Source of the DNA: CAYVQZ01 sp964453435
GTDB lineage: Bacteria > Abyssobacteria > SURF-5
NCBI GenBank assembly: GCA_964453435.1
Contig: CAYVQZ010000024.1
Span: forward strand, 4,319 to 68,318
Reading direction: 5' to 3'
DNA: 64,000 nt
The notes under the pieces are model-generated. The model ran no database searches. It saw only the letters and a list, made by a program, of their open reading frames with translations, and was not told the DNA's origin. Both the position numbers and the translations under genes were made by a program. This document shows positions 7,726 through 15,744 of the stretch, one piece after another. The stretch's first letter is position 1. The number at the start of each line of letters is the position of its first letter.

Positions 7726-9183
7726 ATGTCCAGAGGTATGGAACTCAGCTACGCGGTCAGGGTCAATGTCGTATTGAAGTATTTCGGACAGCTCTGCCAT
7801 GTCGTCGTGGCACTGACGCTTGCGCCGTTGCTCGTGTCCCTTGTTTTCGGCGAATACCACCTCAGCGCCAGGTACGTTGTTGTTATCGTCCTCCTCGCGG
7901 TCATTGGCGTCCTGCTCGCCCGCGTCCGAGCGCCCTCGAATATGCAAGTCAATGAAGCAATCGCAGTCATTGCCTCTATCTTCTTGTTCACTCCCTTTGC
8001 TATGACGTATCCGATGATGGGGTCGGGCTTATCCTTTCTGGATGCCCTGTTTGAAGCGATTTCCGGCGCCACGACCACGGGGTTGACAACGCTTCCGTCG
8101 GTTGAAAATTTACCGAGGACGTTTTTGTTTGCCCGTTCCTGGATGCAGTGGTACGGTGGGCTGGGAATTGTAGTCCTGTCTGTCGCACTAGTGGTTCGGC
8201 CGGGTGTTACGGCAAAGAGATTGGCGGTGACCGAGGCAGACGCTGATGACCTTATCGGGGGAACGAGAGCCCATGCTCGGAGGGTTTTGCTTGTCTATGG
8301 CGTGCTGACGGCTGTGGGCATTCTTTTGCTAGTGGTCGCCGGAGCAAATGTTTTTCAAGCTGTGCTATATGCATTTGCGGCCATTTCGACCGGTGGATTT
8401 GCTCCAAACGACAGTAGTTTGGCCGGGCTTGGCGGGTGGCCGATTCAGGCGCTGGCGACGGCAATTTGCCTGGCGGGGGCCATTTCACTTGCCTTCTATC
8501 ACAGACTGTTTCGTGACAGGAACAGGTTCGGATTGGGGACCACGCAACTGGTGGCAGTGTCTGCCTGTGGGTTGATCGCCTCTCTGGCGGTGGTTGCATG
8601 CATGCACTGGGCTGAAGGGAGAGCCTGGCTGTACGCGCTGCGCCACGGGCCGCTCCTCGCGTTCTCGGCGCAAACGACCGCCGGATTTTCTACCCTTTCA
8701 TTTGACCAACTGGGTAATGGGTCGAAACTAATTCTAATTCCTGCAATGATGATCGGCGGCGGAGTCGGCTCGACGGCCGGTGGTTTCAAAGTGCTGCGAC
8801 TTCTTATTCTGATACAGTTGTTGCGGGTAACGGTCGCTCGAACATGCCTGACCCGTCACGCGGTGATGGAGCCTCGCCTGGGACGCCACCGACTCGGGCC
8901 CGATGAAATCCAGGATGCGCTGCTCGTTATCCTGCTCTTCTCGATTGTCGTTATTGCATCCTGGATTCCGTTTGTTGTAATGGGGTACGCCCCGCTCGAT
9001 TCCCTTTTTGAAGTGGTATCGGCCACGGGGACCGTCGGCCTTACCGCGGGGATAACCAGCGCTGAGTTGCCGATTCTGTTGAAGATAATTCTCTGTGCCG
9101 ACATGCTTATGGGAAGGTTGGAAATTATTGTTTGGCTCGTTGTGCTCTATCCGAGAACCTGGTTTGGAAGGAGGATGCGTTAG
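7726..9183 (+). CDS. trkH: Trk potassium uptake channel subunit TrkH
   Basis: The 485-residue membrane protein shows the four-fold M1-P-M2 plan of the Trk/Ktr/HKT family. The four filter loops are visible as ISGATTTGLTT near residue 110, ISTGGFAPND near 222, AQTTAGFSTLSF near 310 and SATGTVGLTAG near 427, each with the selectivity Gly. It forms the ion path for K+ uptake and works with a cytosolic RCK subunit. The trkA gene begins two bases after its stop, so the two are surely co-translated. The ATG at 7726 has GGAGGAG upstream. Confidence 0.95.
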   Translation: MSRGMELSYAVRVNVVLKYFGQLCHVVVALTLAPLLVSLVFGEYHLSARYVVVIVLLAVIGVLLARVRAPSNMQVNEAIAVIASIFLFTPFAMTYPMMGSGLSFLDALFEAISGATTTGLTTLPSVENLPRTFLFARSWMQWYGGLGIVVLSVALVVRPGVTAKRLAVTEADADDLIGGTRAHARRVLLVYGVLTAVGILLLVVAGANVFQAVLYAFAAISTGGFAPNDSSLAGLGGWPIQALATAICLAGAISLAFYHRLFRDRNRFGLGTTQLVAVSACGLIASLAVVACMHWAEGRAWLYALRHGPLLAFSAQTTAGFSTLSFDQLGNGSKLILIPAMMIGGGVGSTAGGFKVLRLLILIQLLRVTVARTCLTRHAVMEPRLGRHRLGPDEIQDALLVILLFSIVVIASWIPFVVMGYAPLDSLFEVVSATGTVGLTAGITSAELPILLKIILCADMLMGRLEIIVWLVVLYPRTWFGRRMR

Positions 9184-9185
9184 CC

Positions 9186-9881
9186 ATGAGAGTTGCATTT
9201 ATCGGTGCGGGCGAAGTGGCAATCCGGACCGCTGAATTGCTCATCGAGCGCGGACACGAGGTCGTCATCATTGAGGGCAATAAAGAGAAAATCGACGAGC
9301 TTTGTGAGGACATGGATTGCAGTTTCCTCCATGGCGACGGCAGTAACCCCGCGATCTTGCGCGAGGTCAGTCCTGGACAAACCGATGTCCTTTTCTGTCT
9401 CAGTGATAAAGACCAGGACAATATTATCGCAAGCCTCGTAGGTCGCACTCTCGGATTTGGCCGTGTGATTACGGGCATTCAGGACCCGGAATTCGAGAAT
9501 ATCTGCCATGAACTCGAACTGGAGGATACAATAATTCCATCTCGAACGATCAGTCGATACCTGGGTGATATGGTTGAGGGGCATGACATCTTGGAGTTGT
9601 CAACGGTAATCAAGCACGAGGCGAGATTCTTCACGTTTACGGCGGAAAAAGAATGCGGCGTCGATGAGCTTGATTTGCCGAAAACCGCTCGGGCAGTCTG
9701 TTACTACCGTAACAATTCGTTCTGTCTTGTTAATGAAGGCGCCAAGTTCAGGAAGGGTGACGAGGTAGTTATCCTTACTCACAGCGAAAATCTCCCCCAA
9801 TTGCGAGAGCGCTGGCAGCCGCAACAATCAATGAATAAGGCCGCCGTTCCGGAAGGAGAACGAGGCCGAAGGCGGTCGTGA
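9186..9881 (+). CDS. trkA: Trk potassium channel regulatory subunit TrkA (RCK protein)
   Basis: This 231-residue protein has an N-terminal RCK domain with the nucleotide-binding start MRVAFIGAGEVA and an acidic residue after the second strand (VVIIEGNKEKID). A C-terminal RCK_C domain spans about residues 130-215. It gates the TrkH channel in response to NAD(H) or ATP/ADP. The protein has one RCK pair, about half the length of E. coli TrkA, as in the KtrA/CglK types. The ATG at 9186 is preferred over the upstream in-frame ATG at 9132, which lies inside trkH. The C-terminus ends in a short basic tail. Confidence 0.93.
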   Translation: MRVAFIGAGEVAIRTAELLIERGHEVVIIEGNKEKIDELCEDMDCSFLHGDGSNPAILREVSPGQTDVLFCLSDKDQDNIIASLVGRTLGFGRVITGIQDPEFENICHELELEDTIIPSRTISRYLGDMVEGHDILELSTVIKHEARFFTFTAEKECGVDELDLPKTARAVCYYRNNSFCLVNEGAKFRKGDEVVILTHSENLPQLRERWQPQQSMNKAAVPEGERGRRRS

Positions 9882-9895
9882 ATGAGATAAGGCGG

Positions 9896-11308
9896 TCACG
9901 CGCGCATGTGTCGATGATACAGATGGAGGCGCGCGAGCGCGCGAGCCGCCCGCTCGATGGATGGATACGCAGGAATGCCCGCCTTCGCGAATTCCGCTCT
10001 CAGTTCGGCCCCTTTTCTGGCGAGTTCGGGGTCGCCACCCTCGGAATCGGCGGTAACAACGGTTGGCTTCCTGTGGAGGTTTGCCTTAATACACCGGATA
10101 GCCTTTGGTGTCGCTTCCGGATGTTCGGGCGTATGAAAGGCTTTTCTCACGATAAGCCGGTCCACAATCAACATCTGGACGTTCGGGTCGTTGTATCCGA
10201 GTTCGAGGATACCCGTCAAGTAATCGGGGTCCTCGAAGGTTCTCCACATATCGAGCGGATTTCCCGCAATCGACCCTGCAACGGGCACGACCTCACGCAG
10301 TTTCTTCATTGTGGCGCCGGAAAGCGGCGGCAGCTCGAGGCCTTCTCGAACACAGGCATCGCCATTGCCGACGCTGTTGCCGCCTCCGCCGCCGACCAGG
10401 AAAGTGGCGTTCCCCTTTGGCGGCGGCATCAGCGCGAGCGCCATAATGGAGTCCACCCATTCGTCCATGGACCGAACATTGACAATGCCCGTCTGACGGT
10501 ACAGGGCATTCCAAAGTTCGCGGGACCCCGCCATCGCTCCGGTATGGGATGATGCCGTCCGCGCACCCGCCTCCGTCTCTCCGCCTTTCCAAAGTATTAT
10601 GGGTTTTTGCCTGCATACTTCTCGCGCGATACTGGAGAATCGGCGGCCGTCCCTCACGCTCTCCAGGTACATCGCGATCACCTTTACATTCGCGTCAGAC
10701 GCCATGAATTCGAGATAATCGGGGCTGTCGAGCACGGTTGCGTTCCCGATGCTTACGGCTTTCTCCGTGCCGATTCCGAGCGAGCAGAGATATTCGGTGA
10801 GGCGTTGGGTGATACCCCCACTCTGGGAGATGATTCCAACCGGACCGCTCATGCCGGGAATGGCGCCCCATGCTGTGAGACGCGACGCGGGGCAGTACGA
10901 GCCCATACAGTTCGGGCCTATCACCAGAAGACCGTACTCTTTTGCGATGAGCGCAATCTGTTTTTCAAGCTTCTCGCCTTCCGGGAGGCCGATTTCCTTG
11001 AAGCCTGACGAAAGGATGTGTATGTGACGAAGTCCGAGCCGGCCGCATTCGGTGAGTACGTTCGGCGTCATGCTTGCTTTGACCGATACGATGGCGAGGT
11101 CCGGCGCCTCCGGGATAGATGAGAGGTTTGGATAAACCCGAAGGCCTTGAATTTCGCGCGCCTTTGGGTTGACCGGATACAGTTTTCCGGGGAAACCGCA
11201 TTCCAGAAACTTGCTGAGGAAACTGCCGCCGCCAAATCGGTCGGCAATCCTGGGTACACCCACGATGGCAATGCTTTTCGGATTGAAAAACTGGCTGAGG
11301 TCTTTCAT
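9896..11308 (-). CDS. NDP-forming acyl-CoA synthetase alpha-type protein without ATP-grasp domain
   Basis: The 470-residue protein has an N-terminal CoA-binding Rossmann domain (FNPKSIAIVG; GPNCMG near residue 140), followed by succinyl-CoA-ligase-like domains. A SSHTGAMAGS block carries the His that is phosphorylated in ADP-forming acetyl-CoA synthetases. In those enzymes the alpha part makes acyl phosphate and CoA while an ATP-grasp beta part makes ATP. No beta part is fused here or lies next door. It may pair with a beta subunit elsewhere or have another CoA-transfer role. The start is either the ATG at 11308 or one four codons upstream; neither has a clear ribosome site. Confidence 0.82.
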   Translation of the reverse strand: MKDLSQFFNPKSIAIVGVPRIADRFGGGSFLSKFLECGFPGKLYPVNPKAREIQGLRVYPNLSSIPEAPDLAIVSVKASMTPNVLTECGRLGLRHIHILSSGFKEIGLPEGEKLEKQIALIAKEYGLLVIGPNCMGSYCPASRLTAWGAIPGMSGPVGIISQSGGITQRLTEYLCSLGIGTEKAVSIGNATVLDSPDYLEFMASDANVKVIAMYLESVRDGRRFSSIAREVCRQKPIILWKGGETEAGARTASSHTGAMAGSRELWNALYRQTGIVNVRSMDEWVDSIMALALMPPPKGNATFLVGGGGGNSVGNGDACVREGLELPPLSGATMKKLREVVPVAGSIAGNPLDMWRTFEDPDYLTGILELGYNDPNVQMLIVDRLIVRKAFHTPEHPEATPKAIRCIKANLHRKPTVVTADSEGGDPELARKGAELRAEFAKAGIPAYPSIERAARALARLHLYHRHMRA

Positions 11309-11497
11309 TGGCGCATCCATATATCTGTAATCGTTCGCAAGGAGGACGCTTGTGGGAGAAGCGGTCGAATGCACAAGAGAGGCAGGGCAATCTTGATGCG
11401 GTATCTTACCATACCGAAGGCGGAGTTGGAAACAGCTCCTCTCTGCCTCCGCCTGCGATGACAGTCCCCCGGTCTTTTTGCCGTTATTCTCCGGAAC

Positions 11498-11848
11498 TCA
11501 GAGCCATCTGCAATACAGAATCAAGATGATCAAGGCTACGCCGGCCCAATACTTGAAAAACTCGTCCCCCGCATTCTTGTAGAGCGGCAAACTGACGAGA
11601 TAATCGAACAGGAACATGCCGGTAATAAATATCGCCAGGGAGCCCGCCCACGTGGCGCCTCCCATCAAACCAAAGAAGATAAGGACCCAGCAGATGGTCA
11701 TGAACAGATTGGCGACACCGAACATCCTCAGGACTTCAGGCTTGAGCCCCATTTTTTCTGCGTTCATCTTCTCCGTAAAAACTTCATACACCGCATGACC
11801 GAATCCGAGAATCGCCAGAAGAGGAATGCCGTATTTGAAAATCCACAT
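11498..11848 (-). CDS. small membrane protein of unknown function
   Basis: This 116-residue protein has four hydrophobic segments, at about residues 5-22, 42-62, 66-86 and 97-114. A charged loop between the first two is rich in Glu and Lys. A strong GGAGG site lies 8 bases before the ATG. No catalytic motif is visible and I do not recognise the family. It sits alone between the acyl-CoA synthetase-like gene and rraA on the same strand. Confidence 0.75.
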   Translation of the reverse strand: MWIFKYGIPLLAILGFGHAVYEVFTEKMNAEKMGLKPEVLRMFGVANLFMTICWVLIFFGLMGGATWAGSLAIFITGMFLFDYLVSLPLYKNAGDEFFKYWAGVALIILILYCRWL

Positions 11849-12118
11849 TGTTTGCCTCCTTCCTGCGTCCTGAGCGCAGCATCTGTTCGAAGCGCTTGCA
11901 AACTACCACATGGTTGTTTGGCTCTCTGAGGACAACGGGTAGCGCTGACGATTACGCTCGCGCTCACCGAAAATACATATTCAATAAGACGCTCTCCTAT
12001 ACAGAATAATATGCCTGTTCTCTCGGTCAAGTCAAAACCGCCTCGGCGGCAGGCGTAAAGAATTACTCGCTGTCACCGAAGCGCACGGAGCCGAATTATC
12101 GAACAGGCGGTTGCCGAG

Positions 12119-12820
12119 TCATAAACGGCCATATTTCTCATACACCTCGCGCAAAGATGCTCCTTTCCGCAGTTCATCCCGCGACCTTCTCTCGGCGCCG
12201 ACAACCTCTTCCGCCTTTTCCACCACCCGTTCCAGGTCGGCGGTTTGCGGAATAACAACGATGCCGTCACGGTCGGCCATGACTATATCGTTCGGATTCA
12301 CCTCGACTCCGCCGCAGGAAATCGTTTCGTTTATTCCGACCAGCTTGGCCCGTCCAACGGAATCGGTGGGTATGCTCCCCTTCGCCCACACGGGAAAATC
12401 GACCTCGAGGACGCGTCGGATGTCGCGTATTGGGCCATCGACAACGGCTCCTTTGGCGCCGCCAAAGTACTTGGTCGTGGTCGCCATCAATTCGCCGTAC
12501 GCGCCGGCGCCCCAAAAGCCATTCGTGTTCACGGCGATGACCTGTCCTTTTTCGAGGCTGCCGCAGAAGGCGTCCAGCAACCCGACAATGAATGAAGGAT
12601 CCATTTCATCAAGCGTTATTTTGCGGTCATCCTTGTCCTCGTTCATCGTGAATGCAGGCCCAGCTATAACGGCGTCGGGCAAAATCGGGAAAAAGCCGAC
12701 CTCCATCGCCTGTGACCAGAACCCCATCTCGTCGAGCACATCGGAGACGGCGGCAGTGTAGAGTTTTTCCAGCCGGTCACAAAGCGCAAGCAATTCGTTC
12801 CTGGACAAATTCGGTGACAA
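12119..12820 (-). CDS. RraA-family protein (possible HMG/oxaloacetate aldolase-decarboxylase)
   Basis: The 233-residue protein has the RraA fold. The motif region AVVDGPIRDIRR near residue 118 supplies the Arg-Asp pair that binds pyruvate enolate and metal in 4-hydroxy-4-methyl-2-oxoglutarate aldolases, and DIVMADRDGIVVIP follows near residue 180. The same fold also regulates RNase E, but the 233-residue length and the metabolic context favour an aldolase or decarboxylase. It is divergent from an IlvD/Edd-family dehydratase, and the promoters of both lie within 80 bases. A sugar-acid or hydroxy-acid breakdown pair is plausible. Confidence 0.85.
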   Translation of the reverse strand: MSPNLSRNELLALCDRLEKLYTAAVSDVLDEMGFWSQAMEVGFFPILPDAVIAGPAFTMNEDKDDRKITLDEMDPSFIVGLLDAFCGSLEKGQVIAVNTNGFWGAGAYGELMATTTKYFGGAKGAVVDGPIRDIRRVLEVDFPVWAKGSIPTDSVGRAKLVGINETISCGGVEVNPNDIVMADRDGIVVIPQTADLERVVEKAEEVVGAERRSRDELRKGASLREVYEKYGRL

Positions 12821-12868
12821 TGGTGTTTCCTCCCTTCGTTCTTTTCAAAAGCGCCGATGATGGGCAAG

Positions 12869-12897
12869 AATGTACCACCGGACGCATACGGTGTCAA
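12869..12897 (-). promoter_or_regulatory. promoter of the rraA-like gene
   Basis: On the minus strand TTGACA (12897-12892) is followed after 17 bases by TACATT (12874-12869). The start codon is 48 bases downstream at 12820. The spacing and hexamers fit a sigma-70 promoter. Confidence 0.65.
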
Positions 12898-12921
12898 GCA
12901 TGCCCGATTTTTCCGGCTCAG

Positions 12922-12950
12922 TTGACCGGAAATTCGCGGTCCAATAGAAT
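12922..12950 (+). promoter_or_regulatory. promoter of the IlvD/Edd-family gene
   Basis: TTGACC (12922-12927) and TAGAAT (12945-12950) are separated by 17 bases. The chosen start of the dehydratase gene is 51 bases further on. It lies back to back with the rraA promoter. Confidence 0.65.
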
Positions 12951-13001
12951 ATTGTTCGATCCTTAGAACGTCTTGGCGCTTTGCATAAAGAGGAGCTTAG
13001 C

Positions 13002-14624
13002 ATGTCACTTCAAAAACGAAGCCACGTTTTGTTCGAGAACCAGGACAGGACAGCGACCGCCATTGTTCGCCGCGAGCTTCTTAAGGCAGTGGGATTAACC
13101 GAAGAAGAAATGAAGTTGCCGCTTATCGGTGTCGCAAACTCGTGGACCGAACTGACCCCGGGACATATGCACCTGCGAGAGGTCAGCGATGCGGTAAAGG
13201 CGGGTGTCAGGCTTGGCGGAGGCACGCCGCTCGAATTCAATACGCCGGCTCCCTGCGATGGCTATGGCAACGGGCTGGAAGGGATGAAATACGTGCTGCC
13301 GCAGCGGGACCTCACAGCCGACTTCATCGAGATGATGGTTCGAGCCCACCACCTGGATGCGGTCGTGTTTATCTCTACGTGCGACAAAATCATTCCGGGC
13401 CAGCTCATGGCCGCCGCACGACTCGATGTGCCGTCAATCTTCGTCACCGGCGGCCCGATGCTTCCGTTCGATATGTTCTTGCCGAAGGATGCGCCCCGAA
13501 TACTGAGCCAGCTCTGTTGTCCCGGGCCGGGCGCGTGCTCCGGAATGGGGACGGCAAATACGATGCAGTTTCTCACCGAAGCGCTCGGCATGAGTCTGCC
13601 GGGTTCCGCGACGACGCACGCGGTCCATTCCGAGAAATTGCACGAAGCCAAGAGGAGCGGGATGCAGGTCGTGAAATTGATTGAACTCGACATAACACCG
13701 CGTCAAGTTATGACGAAGCAGGCGCTGGAAAACGCCGTGATGGTGCAACAGGCTGCGGGCGGCTCGACGAATGCCGTGCTTCATCTCCTTGCGCTTGCAG
13801 GAGAGCTTGGCATCGAACTGAATATAGACTCGTACAACGAGTTCGGCAAAAAAATACCGCATATCTGCGGCGGTATGCCCTCCGGACCTTATTTCATGCT
13901 TGACATCTACAAAGCCGGCGGCGTACCGGCGATTATGCTGCAAATAGGAGACAGGTTACACTTGGATACTCTTACCGTGACGGGGAAAAAGATGAAAGAG
14001 AATTTGACCGGCCGCTTGATACTCGACGAGGAGGTTATCAGGCCGGTTGACAAACCGTTCCATGACGAGGGAGGAATTGCGATTCTTCGCGGAAACCTGG
14101 CGCCCGATTCCGCTGTCGTCAAGCAAAGCGGTGTGCCCGAGGGAATGCTTGTGCATCGGGGTCCGGCGCGCGTGTTTGACAGCGAGGCGGCCTCGATTGA
14201 GGCCGCTTTCAACCAGGAGTTCAAAGAGGGTGACGTTGTCGTTATTCGGTACGAGGGGCCAAAGGGAGGTCCGGGCATGCGGGAGATTCTCACCGTCACG
14301 GAACTGCTCTTCCAAATGGGGCTGGCGGACAGTGTGTCAATTGTAACGGATGCGCGGTTTTCGGGCTTCAGCCGGGGTCCCGCCGTCGGCCACGTAAGCC
14401 CCGAGGCGTGGGAAGGCGGGCCGCTCGCCATTGTCGAGAACGGCGATATAATTGAAGTCAACATCCCGGAACGGAGATTGCGCGTCGAATTGTCGGACGA
14501 GGAAATTCAGCAGCGATTGAAACGGTGGAAGCGGCCGGAAATAAAAGCGGAGGGCTTTCTCGCCCGGTACCGCGCGCTTGTTTCGTCCGCGCATACGGGG
14601 GCAGTGTTACGCGCGAAGGAATAA
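13002..14624 (+). CDS. IlvD/Edd-family dehydratase
   Basis: The 540-residue protein matches dihydroxy-acid dehydratases, Fe-S enzymes that remove water from 2,3-dihydroxy acids. The cluster Cys residues are in STCDKIIPG near residue 125 and in CCPGPGACSGMGTANT near 170. The ilvD product makes 2-oxoacids for valine and isoleucine; close relatives dehydrate sugar acids such as gluconate, xylonate or arabinonate. The divergent rraA-like aldolase gene favours a sugar-acid or hydroxy-acid role, but branched-chain synthesis cannot be excluded. The ATG at 13002 has GAGGAG 9 bases upstream and was preferred over an ATG seven codons earlier. Confidence 0.88.
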   Translation: MSLQKRSHVLFENQDRTATAIVRRELLKAVGLTEEEMKLPLIGVANSWTELTPGHMHLREVSDAVKAGVRLGGGTPLEFNTPAPCDGYGNGLEGMKYVLPQRDLTADFIEMMVRAHHLDAVVFISTCDKIIPGQLMAAARLDVPSIFVTGGPMLPFDMFLPKDAPRILSQLCCPGPGACSGMGTANTMQFLTEALGMSLPGSATTHAVHSEKLHEAKRSGMQVVKLIELDITPRQVMTKQALENAVMVQQAAGGSTNAVLHLLALAGELGIELNIDSYNEFGKKIPHICGGMPSGPYFMLDIYKAGGVPAIMLQIGDRLHLDTLTVTGKKMKENLTGRLILDEEVIRPVDKPFHDEGGIAILRGNLAPDSAVVKQSGVPEGMLVHRGPARVFDSEAASIEAAFNQEFKEGDVVVIRYEGPKGGPGMREILTVTELLFQMGLADSVSIVTDARFSGFSRGPAVGHVSPEAWEGGPLAIVENGDIIEVNIPERRLRVELSDEEIQQRLKRWKRPEIKAEGFLARYRALVSSAHTGAVLRAKE

Positions 14625-14658
14625 TGTGGCGGACACTTGTTATTAATTGGTGTCATCA

Positions 14659-15213
14659 TTATTCCGGCTCTTTGACCGTGTACCTGAACACGCAGCAGTC
14701 GTCTCGGGCCGTCAGCCTCTTCGATACGTCCAGCTTCAATTTCGGATTATATCCCCTAAGGATAGCGACGTCGATATATTTGCAGTAATAGTAGGCGTAT
14801 TCTTTCAATCCCCAATCGTCCGCTCCCTTGCATATGTTGCAGTCGGCGATCTCGAGAATCAAGTCCCCGTTCTCGATGCTCGGGGTGGCGCCGCTGACCA
14901 CTGCGGCCGAATCGAGGTCGCTGTAAATGATGAAATTTTTCAGTGTCAAGGGTTTATTGAGTCTTTTCACCTTTTCGGCGATACGCCTGCCTCTCTCCTC
15001 CGCGAACCGTTCAACGATTTCCTTTATCAAGGCTTCTCCCTCTTCCAACCCGAGTCTGTCGATGATCGATTTCGCGGTTACGGCGAAAAGCTGTCCCAGG
15101 TGCCCGGCCAGGGGCGTGATGTGCTCGTTTCCAACGTGCTGTTTTTCCTGCATCGCCCGAGCAAGATAATCCCAATCTATGCCTTCTTCCTGTTCTTTCT
15201 TTTCTTCATTCAT
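14659..15213 (-). CDS. L-2-amino-thiazoline-4-carboxylate hydrolase-like protein
   Basis: The 184-residue protein begins with a Glu-rich helix and ends with a domain carrying a DCNICKGADDWG block near residue 131 and RDDCCVFRY near residue 170. This layout recalls the ATC-hydrolase family, whose founding member opens a thiazoline ring to form S-carbamoylcysteine. Many homologues in anaerobes have no known substrate. It is the last gene of a probable minus-strand run after a 2Fe-2S protein and a fumarate-reductase-like flavoprotein, with a gap of about 170 bases. The family call is moderate and the reaction is unproven. Confidence 0.6.
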   Translation of the reverse strand: MNEEKKEQEEGIDWDYLARAMQEKQHVGNEHITPLAGHLGQLFAVTAKSIIDRLGLEEGEALIKEIVERFAEERGRRIAEKVKRLNKPLTLKNFIIYSDLDSAAVVSGATPSIENGDLILEIADCNICKGADDWGLKEYAYYYCKYIDVAILRGYNPKLKLDVSKRLTARDDCCVFRYTVKEPE

Positions 15214-15384
15214 GGGTTTCTCCTTGGAGCCTGCGGCATTCTTTCACGTTGTATTCCGCAGACCGTCCTTTTCCGGAATTGCGGCATTCTGTGGTGGTCT
15301 CGACTGTTTCTATTCTGCATTGCGGTCGCATCCGATGGCGGCAGAAAGACCAGCGCATCATGACTCGTGAGTTCAGTCCAGCCG

Positions 15385-15720
15385 TTATGTTGTTGCTCTC
15401 TGTTTTTTCTCGATGACGAGGTCCTTCACCACCGCTGCGGAGGAAAGAGGCTCGAGCTTAACGTCTCCTTCCACAAGGGTCTGGCAAAACAGTCCCGCTT
15501 TCCCGTTGATTTTGCCCGTACATCTCCCGCAAATTCCGAGCGCGCAGCCCGCATGATCGTAGTATGCCAGGCTGGGGTCGAGGTTCTGGTAAATATAGTC
15601 GAGCACGTTCATCGCGCTCATACCTTCTGAAAACGGCACTTCGTAAGCGCTGAAATAAGGCTTTTTATCGACCGATGGGTCAAATCGAAAGATTTTTACG
15701 GTGACAGCATCTTTTGTCAT
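15385..15720 (-). CDS. short 2Fe-2S protein like the N-terminal domain of SdhB/FrdB
   Basis: The 111-residue protein has the plant-type ferredoxin cluster motif CALGICGRC (Cys59, Cys64, Cys67) and a fourth Cys about 12 residues later (LFCQTL). It matches only the N-terminal 2Fe-2S half of succinate dehydrogenase/fumarate reductase iron-sulfur subunits. The C-terminal half with the 4Fe-4S and 3Fe-4S clusters is missing, and the stop is clean. It lies 24 bases after the flavoprotein gene, which makes it the likely electron partner of that enzyme. Confidence 0.85.
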   Translation of the reverse strand: MTKDAVTVKIFRFDPSVDKKPYFSAYEVPFSEGMSAMNVLDYIYQNLDPSLAYYDHAGCALGICGRCTGKINGKAGLFCQTLVEGDVKLEPLSSAAVVKDLVIEKKQRATT

Positions 15721-15744
15721 TGCGTTCCCTTCGACATTCTCGCA

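Noticed and set aside
13002..14624. Firm call as valine-pathway ilvD
   Set aside because: The family includes sugar-acid dehydratases and no other branched-chain amino acid gene lies nearby.
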